From: Streptomyces sp. NBC_00572
GTDB lineage: Bacteria; Actinomycetota; Actinomycetes; Streptomycetales; Streptomycetaceae
NCBI RefSeq assembly: GCF_026341815.1
Contig: NZ_JAPENX010000001.1
Span: 6,076,001-6,140,000, forward strand
DNA: 64,000 nt
Direction: 5' to 3'
Shown: one piece after another, positions 50,601 to 58,626 of the stretch
Numbering within the stretch: the first letter of the stretch is position 1
Layout of the letters: every line of letters begins with the position of its first letter
The notes under the pieces: generated by a model
Told to the model about the DNA's origin: nothing
Databases searched by the model: none
What the model saw: only the letters and a program-made list of their open reading frames with translations
Made by a program: the position numbers and the translations under genes

Positions 50601-51919
50601 TCGAGAGCGTCTGGCGGATCGACGGCGTCGGCAAGGGCGACCCCGGTACGGCGCACCTCGTCCTCGACGAGCCGGTGAACACCATCCGCGGCATGACGGC
50701 CGACTCCACCGTGGTGGCGGCCTACGTCCCCGGTACGGGCGTCCGCGGCTCCTACGACAAGGGCCGCACCTGGTCCACCCTGTTGCCCCTGGCGGAGGGC
50801 GGCAACGGACTGTCCGCCTCCGGCGGCGACCTGTACCTGCGCGCGCTGTTCGGCGCCGGGCAGGTGAGCCGTGACCACGGCAGGACCTGGAAGGCCGTGC
50901 CCGCCCCCTCGAAGGCCGCCATCGCGATGGACTACGACCGCTGGGCCGACGGCTCGGTGACCGTGTCCAGCGAACAGGACGGCCTGTACCGCGGCTCGGC
51001 CGACGGCACCGGTTACCGGAGGATCGGCGTCCAGGGCCTGACCACCTTCGCCCTCGCGGCCAGCGGCGACCGGCTGCTCGCCGGAACGGTGAGCGGCACC
51101 TACCGCACCGCGATCCCCGTCACCGGCCCCGAGTGGGGCCAGACCGGGGCGGAGGGCATGACCGGTCGTCTCACCTCGCACATCGCCGTCTCGCCCCAGG
51201 ACACCAAGGTGGTGTGGCAGGTCCGGCGTACCGCGACCGGCCTCTTCGAGGTCTCCCGCAGCGGTGACGCCGGCCGGACCTGGCAGGTGAAGGGCACGTC
51301 GTCGGAGATCCCGACCTCGATCCTGGTACACCCCGCCGACCCGGACCGGGTGGCGATCAGCTTCAGGAGCATCTTCGGCGACGGGCTCTTCTCGACGTCC
51401 GACGGCGGCAGGACGTGGAAGAACCTCTTCCACGAGAGGTCCTTCGATGTCATGGCCGGTGACCCGCGCGACCCGCGGCGCCTCTGGCTCGGCAACGCCT
51501 CGGGCCTCTACCGCTCGGACGACGGCGGCGTCACCAAGACCAAGGTCGCCGAAGGCCCCGTCTCCGCGATCGTGGCGGAAGGCCGACGCCTGGTCGTCGG
51601 CGGATCGTCCGTCCGGGTCAGCACCGATGACGGCAGGACCTTCCACACCGCCGACACCGGCCCGCTCGCGGTCCACGTCTCGGACCTGCTGCGGGTGAAC
51701 GGAGCGCTCTACGCGGCCACCGCCCGCTCGACCGCGTCCGGACTCGTCCAGGGCGGCCGGGGCGTACTGCGCAGCACCGACAATGGCCTCACCTGGGAGA
51801 ACATCTCGAGCGGTCTGCAGAACACCGACACCACCAAGCTGGCCGCCGCCCCCGACGGCCGCACGCTCTACGTCGGCGCGGTCGACGGCGGGGTACACCG
51901 CCTGAAACTGCGCCGCTGA
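47696..51919 (+). CDS. Secreted S8 subtilisin-like protease with BNR-repeat tail
   Basis: Very large secreted protease of 1407 residues. An Ala-rich signal peptide ends near residue 35. An I9-like pro-region follows, then the catalytic domain with Asp175 (VLDSGVDYGH), His214 (GHGTHVAG) and Ser552 (SGTSMASPHVAG). About 200 extra residues between His and Ser fit a PA insertion. Beta-sandwich regions (residues about 610-800) lead to a C-terminal half with about ten Asp-box/BNR repeats (for example TDDNGRTWRKL, SGDAGRTWQ, SDGGRTWKN, STDNGLTWEN), which predict a beta-propeller. Role: extracellular proteolysis with a binding propeller. The ATG at 47696 is chosen because it opens the signal peptide. 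Confidence 0.9.
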   Translation: MAKNPRRSRRLVAATVTTVALAGTLTATPGTATAKSPDPNQRVIVELSGDAAVAAAPGGSLTSQAAGTTSAVGDARRALAARQDAFVGTVRNAGLHPAAPRKLGLLVNAVAMTVPASETARLAALPGVITVRPDTRIQVRTDTSVPLTGAPDVWKREDPAGVKATGEGTVVAVLDSGVDYGHPDLGGGFGEGHKVVGGFDFANGDDDPMDDNGHGTHVAGIIAGKAAREGGVTGMAPDARLLAYKVIGADGSGYTSDIIAGIEAASDPSNPHPADVINMSLGGPGDGTDPLGRAATAAVRAGVVVVAAAGNDGPGSGTVGTPASADGVIAVGASTSGLRIPSAYLAGKEPELIQTYRGVLSANPPLKPVTAPLVDVGAGTAEDWERIGDVRGKIVRADMLVAPSTDVLSQSDIDWAREAERRGAVAVLGGLPTHDGPVLAATRGTVEARETPARPDLARTAASGDSLRMDRLVVMGIDTTQYAQLSRELAAGKVSVTLRGTDSTDEIASFSSRGPGTGFGLKPDLVAPGVEIRSSIPTSMYEPGVYRMSGTSMASPHVAGAAALLRQLRPEQDPDEVRSALVGTAKQLAGTGPTVQGNGRLDVAAAASATLTAFPTSVSFGLADLADRTVGGTAKVRLANPDKKPLTVTLGSTGPTTVSPARVTVPAGGSATVTVTLRADRPAGDTEISGRITATPARGPALRVPYLLVVRHLVVQASPDPSDGRSTVHIAAPAALNAPPEIRVTPPHGKAFTLPTTMNGAGYYQADVTGKAAGAYRLAVRATTTDGRRITGTGAFEVTPAGSRGDRWEPIGPNSEAGHVALSPARPKQAVVTQFRKAAPWLTTDGGAHWRQVGRLPIADGNGTGAVVVDARRPDRWWYAVNTAADPTRRGTILRTDDNGRTWRKLDVPDAHIDEFVADEQTRTLAAIVDGMLLVSTDAGDSWATYPTGVTGDVRDATLVGDTLYLATFESVWRIDGVGKGDPGTAHLVLDEPVNTIRGMTADSTVVAAYVPGTGVRGSYDKGRTWSTLLPLAEGGNGLSASGGDLYLRALFGAGQVSRDHGRTWKAVPAPSKAAIAMDYDRWADGSVTVSSEQDGLYRGSADGTGYRRIGVQGLTTFALAASGDRLLAGTVSGTYRTAIPVTGPEWGQTGAEGMTGRLTSHIAVSPQDTKVVWQVRRTATGLFEVSRSGDAGRTWQVKGTSSEIPTSILVHPADPDRVAISFRSIFGDGLFSTSDGGRTWKNLFHERSFDVMAGDPRDPRRLWLGNASGLYRSDDGGVTKTKVAEGPVSAIVAEGRRLVVGGSSVRVSTDDGRTFHTADTGPLAVHVSDLLRVNGALYAATARSTASGLVQGGRGVLRSTDNGLTWENISSGLQNTDTTKLAAAPDGRTLYVGAVDGGVHRLKLRR

Positions 51920-52023
51920 CCCACTCCGAGCATGACGAGTGTGACCGTATGACCGGCGCGAGCGCCGACCCGGCCCGGAGGTCCCGGGTCCGGTACCCAC
52001 GCTGACCAGCGCCCTCGGCTTGG

Positions 52024-52056
52024 CCGCCCCCCTCGTCCTTCGGACGAAGGGGGCGG
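52024..52056 (+). terminator. Hairpin terminator after subtilase
   Basis: A 15-bp stem with one mismatch (52024-52038 with 52042-52056), TTC loop and a TCTTCTC tail. It lies 105 nt after the protease stop. Confidence 0.75.
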
Positions 52057-52063
52057 TCTTCTC

Positions 52064-52885
52064 ATGCAGGAGACCGTCTGCTGCCCATGGGGTGCTGTTG
52101 ATCCTCGGACCGACGTCGATCCGTCCGGCGGCGGCCAGGCCGACGAGCGCCCCGACCTTCTCGTCGGGGTCCTGGACGTGACGGTGAAGTCGCTGGTGCA
52201 GTACGCCCTCGACGCGGTCGCGACCCTGCGCCAAGCCGGCCTCGCCGCGGCGATGGGCAATACGGACGCCGAGGGGATCGCACTGATCCAGCTGATCGCC
52301 AGTGGGGCACCGATGGCGGAGGACCTCGTCGAAGGGCGCCTGCGCTACCGGATGGCGCGGTGGCACGTGGGCCTCGTGTTGTGGATCGAAGTTCCCGAGC
52401 AGGCCGATGCCCTGGACCGGGCGATCTCTGCCGTGCGCTCCGCCGCCGGCGGCGGCCGGAGCGCCCTGGTGGCGCGCGCCAGCGCCACGTCGCGGTGGAT
52501 CTGGCTCTCGGGGGAGGCCGTCCCGGACCTTCACCACGTGGAGAAGGACCTCGCGACGACCGACGAGGTCCGCGCGGCGGTGGGAAGGCCGGGGCGCGGA
52601 CTCGAAGGGTTCCGGTCCAGCCACCAGGACGCCCTCGCGGCGCAGGCGCTGGTGGCCCGGCTCGGGTCCGACCGGCGATTCACCGCCTACGCCGACGTCG
52701 AGTTGATCGACGCGCTCACGAAGGACGGTGTCGGCGCACGTCGGTTCGTCATCAACACCCTCGGGCCGTTGGCCGAAGCCGACACCGCCCTTCGGCAGGC
52801 CCTCCTCACCTACGTGCAGTGCGGCTTCAACACCACCCGGGCGGCCGCCAACCTCTACGCGCACCGCAACACCGTCGAACGGCGG
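52064..52885 (+). pseudogene. Truncated PucR/CdaR-type regulator
   Basis: The reading frame contains a long stretch resembling actinobacterial PucR-family regulators (VKSLVQYALDAVATLRQAG, then ALVARASATSRWIWL) and the start of the C-terminal HTH (NTTRAAANLYAHRNTVERR). It then loses homology at about 52885, where normal proteins continue for some 25 residues, and runs into sequence antisense to the carboxypeptidase gene. The N-terminal about 100 residues of the family also appear to be missing. It is probably a decayed remnant truncated at both ends, with the 3' break close to the carboxypeptidase stop at 52901. Confidence 0.65.
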
Positions 52886-52900
52886 GACACTCAGGCCCGT

Positions 52901-53899
52901 TCACGGCCCCGCGAGGGCCTGTGGGAGGGCGCTGCGAATGGCGGTGATCAGGGTGTGGCTCGCGTCGAAGGCGGCGGCCATGGCCTGGGTGGGGTTGGTG
53001 CCGGCCTGCTGGTGGAGGACGACACCGAGGATGAGGTGGGAGGTTCCTTCGATCTCCTTGGTGGCGGCCCACATGAGGTTGCCGCCGGCCGGGGTGGAGG
53101 AGCCGGTCTTCAGACCGATCACTCCGTCTTGGCCGAGGAGTCGGTTGCTGTTGTTGATCTGCACGCCGACGCCGGGGGCTGTGACGGTGGGTGTGGCGAC
53201 GATCTGGCGGAAGGCTTCGTTCTTCATGACGGCGCGGGCCAGCTTCAGCTGGTCGGTTGCCGTGCTCTGCGTGCTGGGCTCCATGCCCGAGGCTCCCGTG
53301 TAGACCGTGCGGTCCATTCCGAGCTTCGAGGCGGCCTTGTTCATCTTCTTGGCGAACTCTTCCTGGCTTCCGGCATCCCAGCGGGCCAGAAGCCGGGCGA
53401 CGTTGTTGCCGGACGGCAGCATCATGAGCTCCAGGAGCTGGCGCTGGGTGTATTCGCGGTCAGCCACGAGGGGTGCGGTCGATTCGCTTGAGGAGTACGA
53501 CTCGTCGGCGGCTTGCTGGTCGGCGGTCACCGTCTTGCCCTGCTTCCCCGCCGGCATCGGGTGGTCGGTGAGGATCACGTACGCGGTCATGACCTTGGTG
53601 ATGCTGGCGATCGGCACGGGTGTCTGTTCGCCTTGGGTCCCGAGGCTTCCGACGCCTTCGACCTCCGCGCTCGCCTGGCCTTCTGTCGGCCACGGCAGGT
53701 CCATCGCCCGGCTCAGGGCGGCATCCGGTTCGGTGCCTGCGACGCCGAGGCTGGAGGACTCTTCTCCGCCGAGGCTGGTGAGGTCCTTGCCCCCGAAGGT
53801 GTAACAGCCGGCCGTGCCGCTCATGAGGAGGGCGGCGGACAAGTACAGGGCGGCGGGCCGGCGGAGACGGGGGCGGTAACGGCAGGGGCTGTCGGACAT
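52901..53899 (-). CDS. D-alanyl-D-alanine carboxypeptidase (S11), putative lipoprotein
   Basis: Low-molecular-weight penicillin-binding protein of 332 residues that would trim pentapeptide stems of peptidoglycan outside the membrane. The active-site set is visible: SxxK in ASITKVM, SxN as SGNN, and KTG in GLKTGSS. The N-terminus has an Arg-rich start, a hydrophobic core (ALYLSAALLMSG) and a lipobox-like GTAGC, so it may be lipid-anchored. ATG 53899 has a GGGAGG site. It lies 113 nt downstream of the histidine kinase gene on the same strand, suggesting control by that system. Confidence 0.92.
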   Translation of the reverse strand: MSDSPCRYRPRLRRPAALYLSAALLMSGTAGCYTFGGKDLTSLGGEESSSLGVAGTEPDAALSRAMDLPWPTEGQASAEVEGVGSLGTQGEQTPVPIASITKVMTAYVILTDHPMPAGKQGKTVTADQQAADESYSSSESTAPLVADREYTQRQLLELMMLPSGNNVARLLARWDAGSQEEFAKKMNKAASKLGMDRTVYTGASGMEPSTQSTATDQLKLARAVMKNEAFRQIVATPTVTAPGVGVQINNSNRLLGQDGVIGLKTGSSTPAGGNLMWAATKEIEGTSHLILGVVLHQQAGTNPTQAMAAAFDASHTLITAIRSALPQALAGP

Positions 53900-54012
53900 G
53901 GGGTACCTCCCAGGCGGGTCTGGTGCGGATCCCGCACCTGAATTCACCTTCGAGGGCCCGTGCTTCCGGTCTCGTGCGCCCCTGTTTCCGTCGCCGCGGG
54001 GTCGTATTGCGG

Positions 54013-55269
54013 TTACGTTTCAGACTGGATCGAGGCCAGGTCGAGGGTGGCGGTCGCGCCTCCGTCGGGGGCGTTGATGAAGGTCAGCCGCGCTCCGAGG
54101 ACATCGGCCTGCCCCAGCGCGATGGTGAGTCCGAGGCCGTGGCCGCGTCCCCGCTCGGAGGTTCCCGTACGGAAGCGCTGCGGTCCTTCGGCGAGGAGCG
54201 TGGCGGGCAAGCCGGGTCCGTGGTCCCGTACGACGATCCGCGTGCCGGTGACGGTGACCTCGACAGGGGTGGCTCCGTGCCGGTGTGCGTTGGTCACCAG
54301 GTTGACCACGATCCGCTCCACCCTTCGTGGGTCGGTCTCCACGACCTGGGCGTCCCTGGTCGTGACGACGGTCTGCGTCCCGGTCCGGCGCACGACGTCG
54401 GCGACCAGGTCCCCCAGGGGTACGACGTCGGTCCGGGCCCGTTCGGCGCCCGCGTCGAGCCGGGAGATTTCCAGGAGGTCCTCGACCAGGCCGTTCAGTG
54501 CCAGGGCCCGGTCGCGTACGAGTTCCGCCGCTTCGTCGTCCTGCGGGAGCAGTCCTGCGGCGGTGGACAGGCCCATCAAAGGGGTGCGCAGTTCATGGGC
54601 GACGTCCGCGGTGAACCGCCGCTCGTTCTCCAGCTTGCGCTGCAGGGCTCCGGCCATCACGTCCACGGCGGCCGACATCTCGGTGATCTCGTCACGGGCT
54701 CGGCCGCGGGAGCCGATCCGGGCGTCGAGGTCGCCGTCGGCGATGGCCCGGGCGGTGCGGGAACCATGGCGCAGTCGGCGGTTCATCGGTTCGGTGGCCA
54801 GCGCGGCGAGCGGCACGACGACGGCGAGGGCGGCGAGCACGGCTTTGATGATGCTGCGGTCCAGGAGCTGGAGGCTGCGTACCTCGGTACTCATGTCCGT
54901 CCGCGCGACGAGTACCCGGTTGCCGGCGACGGGCTGGGCTGCCCACAGCCAGTACCAGTTGGGGGGTTTCCGGTCGTACCAGGTCACGTACAGATCGTTC
55001 GGGTTCTTGGCTGCCAGTGCGTGTGCGAGGGGCGCTTCCAGCTGTTGGGGGGAACTGATCTCGACGTCGAGAGGTGTCGTGCCCGTGCGGGTGTACTCCC
55101 GCTCCGCGGCGGTCAGGCGGGCGGCGACGCGCTGCTCGCCGGTGCGGTCGCCGCGTTCGGATATGGCTTGGTGGACGAGTACGCCGATCACTGCGGCCAC
55201 CGCGCAGCAGGCGGCCGCGGTCAAGGCCGCGATCTTCCAGCGCAGGGCGCGTGGGTTGAGGAGTGCCAT
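54013..55269 (-). CDS. Two-component sensor histidine kinase
   Basis: Membrane kinase of 418 residues. It has TM1 (about 10-33), an extracytoplasmic sensor of about 110 residues, TM2 (about 140-160), HAMP, the DHp H-box ADVAHELRTPLMG (His near residue 222) and the ATPase domain with VNLVTNAHRHG (N box), DHGPGLP (G1) and GHGLGLTIA (G2). It is cotranscribed with the OmpR-type regulator 16 nt upstream. The downstream carboxypeptidase suggests cell-envelope sensing. Confidence 0.92.
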   Translation of the reverse strand: MALLNPRALRWKIAALTAAACCAVAAVIGVLVHQAISERGDRTGEQRVAARLTAAEREYTRTGTTPLDVEISSPQQLEAPLAHALAAKNPNDLYVTWYDRKPPNWYWLWAAQPVAGNRVLVARTDMSTEVRSLQLLDRSIIKAVLAALAVVVPLAALATEPMNRRLRHGSRTARAIADGDLDARIGSRGRARDEITEMSAAVDVMAGALQRKLENERRFTADVAHELRTPLMGLSTAAGLLPQDDEAAELVRDRALALNGLVEDLLEISRLDAGAERARTDVVPLGDLVADVVRRTGTQTVVTTRDAQVVETDPRRVERIVVNLVTNAHRHGATPVEVTVTGTRIVVRDHGPGLPATLLAEGPQRFRTGTSERGRGHGLGLTIALGQADVLGARLTFINAPDGGATATLDLASIQSET

Positions 55270-55285
55270 GGGCCGGTTCGGTCTC

Positions 55286-56071
55286 TCAGTCGCGGACGAG
55301 TTTGTAGCCGAAGCCGCGGATGGTCTCGATCCGGCCGGTTCCGATCTTCTTGCGCAGGCGCAGGACGCACAGGTCCACGACCCGGGAGTCTCCTTCCCAG
55401 CCGTAGTCCCAGACATCGCGGAGCAGACGTCGGCGGTCCAGCACGATGCCGGGTGCCGCGGCGAACTCCAGGAGGAGGCGTAGTTCGGTGGGGGTCAGCG
55501 GGACGGGCCGGCCGTCGCGGTGCACTTCCAGACCGACGGTGTTCACGGTCAGGTCGCCGAAGACCAGCACTCCGGGGGTCACCGCACTGGCTTGGGCCGC
55601 GCGTACGTGAGTGTCCGGGGAGCGGGTTGGCGGCTTCTCGGCCTCTTCGGGTCGTCTGAAGCTCGCGCGGCGCAGCAGCATGCGGATGCGGGCGACGAGG
55701 ACGGCGGTGTCGACGGGTTTGACGACGTAGTCGTCGGCGCCTGCTTCCAGGCCTGCGACGACGTCGAGGGCGTCGCCGCGGGCGGACATCATCAGGATCG
55801 GTACCAGGCTCTCCTCCCGGATGCGCTGGCACAGCCCGATGCCGTCGAGCTCGGGCAGCATGACGTCCAGGATCAGCAGATCATGGGCGTCCGCTCGGAA
55901 TGCCTCCAGGCCGGCGAGGCCGTCCCCGGCCACTGCGACCTGATAGCCGTAGCGCTCCAGGAAGAGCTGGACGGCGCGGCGGATGACGGCGTCGTCCTCG
56001 ACGACGAGGACGCTGACGGGGCCTGGTACTCGGATGGCCGACATACCACCAATCTGCTCATGGGTGGGCAT
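55286..56071 (-). CDS. OmpR/PhoB-family response regulator
   Basis: Response regulator of 261 residues. The receiver has the acidic pair VVEDD, phospho-acceptor Asp in LLILDVMLP, MMSAR and the conserved Lys in VVKPVD. An Ala/Pro/Glu-rich linker leads to the winged HTH (LTPTELRLLLEFAA, RVVDLCVLRLRKKI, IRGFGYKLV). ATG 56071 has an AGGA site 5 nt upstream; ATG 56044 (MSAIRVPGP) is the alternative. It acts with the kinase encoded next. Confidence 0.92.
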   Translation of the reverse strand: MPTHEQIGGMSAIRVPGPVSVLVVEDDAVIRRAVQLFLERYGYQVAVAGDGLAGLEAFRADAHDLLILDVMLPELDGIGLCQRIREESLVPILMMSARGDALDVVAGLEAGADDYVVKPVDTAVLVARIRMLLRRASFRRPEEAEKPPTRSPDTHVRAAQASAVTPGVLVFGDLTVNTVGLEVHRDGRPVPLTPTELRLLLEFAAAPGIVLDRRRLLRDVWDYGWEGDSRVVDLCVLRLRKKIGTGRIETIRGFGYKLVRD

Positions 56072-56111
56072 ATGTTCCTGGTCATCGTAGTCAGAGGGTC
56101 GGGTGGCGTGG

Positions 56112-57119
56112 TCACAGCCGCAGCGAGGCCGCGATGGGGAGGTGGTCGCTGCCCGTGGCCGGGAGCGACCAGGAGGAGGCAGGGCTGACTCCCCGGACGA
56201 GGATCTGGTCGATGCGCACCAACGGGAACGATGCCGGCCAGGTGAGGCCGAAGCCCGCGCCCGCTTCGCTGTGTGCGGAGCGCAACTGTGAGGTCAGCGA
56301 GCTGAGCGCAGTGTCCTCGTTCGTCCCGTTGAAGTCGCCCATCACGATGACTCGGGGGAGTCGTTCGGCCCGCACGGCCTCGGCGAGATTCCTTCCCGCC
56401 TCGTTGCGGCGGGCTGTGGCGAAGCCGAGGGGGGTTACCCGTACCGACGCGAGGTGAGCGGCGAATACGGCAACGGGTCCTTGGGGGGTGTCGACCGTGG
56501 CCCGTACCGCACGGGTCCAGGGCATGATCGGTACGGGTTCCACCCGGCGCAGCGGGTGCGTGCTCCACAGCCCGATGCCGAGGTGTACCGAGTGGTACGG
56601 GTAGGCCTCGGCCAGCTCACGCTCGTACGCGGGTGTGCTCTTGGAGGACAGCTCTTCCAGGGCGAGTACGTGTGCCCCGGACCGGGCGAGGGCACGGGCG
56701 GTGCCTTCGGGATCAGGGTTCGCCTCGTCCACGTTGTGAGTGACCACGATCAGGTCTCCGCCCTCGGAGCTCTTGTCGGCCACCACACCGTGGAAGAGTG
56801 AGCCCCAGACGACCGCGGGCGCGATCACGGCGACGGCCGCGATCCGAGAGCGTCGAACCGCCGCGAAGGTGAGCAGCACCGGAACGCTCAGCCCAGCCCA
56901 CGGCAGGAAGGTCTCGAACAGACTGCCGAGCTGGCCGACCCCGTTGGGGATCTGGGCGTGCAGCGCCATCAGCAGGGCTGCGCAGAGCGCGAAGCAGGCG
57001 ATCAGCCGTCCGCGACGGCCCGCGCGTGCGCGGGCTTCACGCGACCCGGCACCATCCTGGGGCGGGTCGGCGGGCCCCGTTCGGGTGGCGGGACTGGGGC
57101 GGTGGGGAGTGCTCAACAT
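56112..57119 (-). CDS. Membrane-anchored endonuclease/exonuclease/phosphatase family protein
   Basis: Protein of 335 residues. Three hydrophobic segments occupy about residues 38-56, 70-90 and 95-115, and an EEP-fold catalytic domain then faces the outside. Conserved metal and phosphate-site blocks are VTHNVDEANPDP, LALEELSS (Glu), MGDFNGTNED (Asp-x-Asn) and GSDHLPIAASL (Asp-His). Substrates in this fold range from nucleic acids to phospholipids and cannot be chosen. ATG 57119 has a GGAGG site 8 nt upstream. Confidence 0.85.
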   Translation of the reverse strand: MLSTPHRPSPATRTGPADPPQDGAGSREARARAGRRGRLIACFALCAALLMALHAQIPNGVGQLGSLFETFLPWAGLSVPVLLTFAAVRRSRIAAVAVIAPAVVWGSLFHGVVADKSSEGGDLIVVTHNVDEANPDPEGTARALARSGAHVLALEELSSKSTPAYERELAEAYPYHSVHLGIGLWSTHPLRRVEPVPIMPWTRAVRATVDTPQGPVAVFAAHLASVRVTPLGFATARRNEAGRNLAEAVRAERLPRVIVMGDFNGTNEDTALSSLTSQLRSAHSEAGAGFGLTWPASFPLVRIDQILVRGVSPASSWSLPATGSDHLPIAASLRL

Positions 57120-57421
57120 GACAAAGGCCTCCGGCATCACGTACACCGGGAATCGGGTACGGGCACAGAGTCGCGTGGGCACGCTTCCAGCCGACCCGAT
57201 CACTGCTTCGAGCGCCCCACGGCTTTGTTTCAGGTACGTATCGACCCGAGCTGATTCCTGGGAAGTCGTCTACGTCGGTTCGGCGGCGTGCCTCGCCCTG
57301 GCCGTGGTGGTGCTGATGTCGCGGGTGCCCGAGATCCGCGGACGCGGCGGGCGCGCAGGACGGGGCCGAGGAGGAGCCGGTGAGGGTTCCGGGATGCGCT
57401 CGTGTAATCCGCCCGGAGGGC
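57120..57421. other. 302-nt gap without a convincing gene
   Basis: The + strand frame around 57250-57340 has a short hydrophobic stretch (AACLALAVVVLMS) but no plausible start or ribosome site. I see no promoter or repeat that I can defend. Confidence 0.4.
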
Positions 57422-58621
57422 TCACGCGGACCCCTCGGAGTACGGCAGGAGGGCCGCGCTGCCTTCCATGACGACGCCGTACACGTCGTCCGTGGTGAGC
57501 TTCTGCTGCGTACGGTCTCCCTCGAAGAACACGACGCGGCGGCGCCGCGGCATGTCGGCGAAGCGGTCGATGACTTCCTGGGCGATGTCGGGCAGCATCT
57601 CGACCGGTGCCGAGACGGCGCCGAGAACGCCGTCGAAGGGCTTGCCGGTGTGCGGGTCGAGGAGCAGGCTCCAGACACCGTTGTCGGCGAGAACCTGCAG
57701 TAGGTACGTGTACACGTTCCAGCGGGCGCCGCCCTGCGAGGCAGTCGGCGACGGGAGCCGGTTTCCTTTGCACACCACGTTGATCAGGTAGTTGGCGTCC
57801 CCCGCGGGGCCGGCCAGGACGTGCATGTGCCTGGAGCGTCCCCAGGCGGCGGGGACCAGCACGCCTTCGCGTTCCAGGTCGAGCAGCAGGGACTGGACGA
57901 GTCCGTCGCGGGTCGAGTCGTCGCTCATGGTGCCGGGACCGGCCCTGCGGATGTGGAGGAGGGGCGCGTCATCAGGGATGAGGGGCAGGAACTTGGTCAC
58001 TACGGCGAGGGCTTCGTCCGTCGTCGGGCGGATGGGGCCGTCCCGGACGACGACTACGCCTTCGATGGTGTCGGGATCCATCGGTGTCACGTCATGGCGC
58101 CCAGTGGGCAGTACGGGCGTCTTCAGGAGTTCGGCACCGCAGCCGGCGTTGGCGCAGAAGCCGCCGACCGGTTCCGCCACGTCGACGGGGTTCGTGTATG
58201 AGGGCGGCCGCTTCCCCTTCAAACAGTCCCTGCACAGCGTGTACCGGCAGTTCTGGCATTGAAGGCCAAGGGGATTCGTGACGTCGATACGCACGCCTTT
58301 GGTGGCATACAGGACCGTGTGAGTCGAGTACCAGCGGCCGTCACAGGACGAGCACTCCGTCGTGATCGGCGCCAGCAGCGCGCTCTGCCACTGCATGTCG
58401 GTCGGTGGCTCGGGAGATGTGAGGCGTGCCGTGCGGCTTTGGCCCAGGACCGTGAGCGCCACGAACAGCCCGTCGGTGCTTTCCGGGTCATGGCGCAGAC
58501 GGCGCAGGACCTCGTCCAGCGCCGTACGGTGTCGTCCCTCCCTCAGGAGTCCCGCCACCGTGTGCCGCAGGTCCGTGAGGTGCGGGCCTCGCTTCCATTC
58601 CGACAGTTCGAATCGCCGCAT
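57422..58621 (-). CDS. Zinc-ribbon protein of unknown function in kinase/protease operon
   Basis: Protein of 399 residues. The N-terminal helical region (HTVAGLLREGRHRTALDEVL) resembles a TPR-like unit. It is followed by a Cys-rich zinc-binding region: CSSC, then CQNCRYTLCRDC, then CANAGC (about residues 90-160). The C-terminal domain (about 180-399) includes ARWNVYTYLLQVLADNG and RRRRVVFFEGDRTQQKLTTDD and is not recognised. It starts 5 nt after the kinase stop in a tight four-gene operon, so it may be a kinase substrate or the effector of the system. Confidence 0.75.
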   Translation of the reverse strand: MRRFELSEWKRGPHLTDLRHTVAGLLREGRHRTALDEVLRRLRHDPESTDGLFVALTVLGQSRTARLTSPEPPTDMQWQSALLAPITTECSSCDGRWYSTHTVLYATKGVRIDVTNPLGLQCQNCRYTLCRDCLKGKRPPSYTNPVDVAEPVGGFCANAGCGAELLKTPVLPTGRHDVTPMDPDTIEGVVVVRDGPIRPTTDEALAVVTKFLPLIPDDAPLLHIRRAGPGTMSDDSTRDGLVQSLLLDLEREGVLVPAAWGRSRHMHVLAGPAGDANYLINVVCKGNRLPSPTASQGGARWNVYTYLLQVLADNGVWSLLLDPHTGKPFDGVLGAVSAPVEMLPDIAQEVIDRFADMPRRRRVVFFEGDRTQQKLTTDDVYGVVMEGSAALLPYSEGSA

Positions 58622-58626
58622 GGAGA

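Noticed and set aside
47801..52864. 1687-codon open frame on the - strand
   Set aside because: It is antisense to the subtilase, whose catalytic motifs and signal peptide are clear. The frame has no motif and reflects high GC content.
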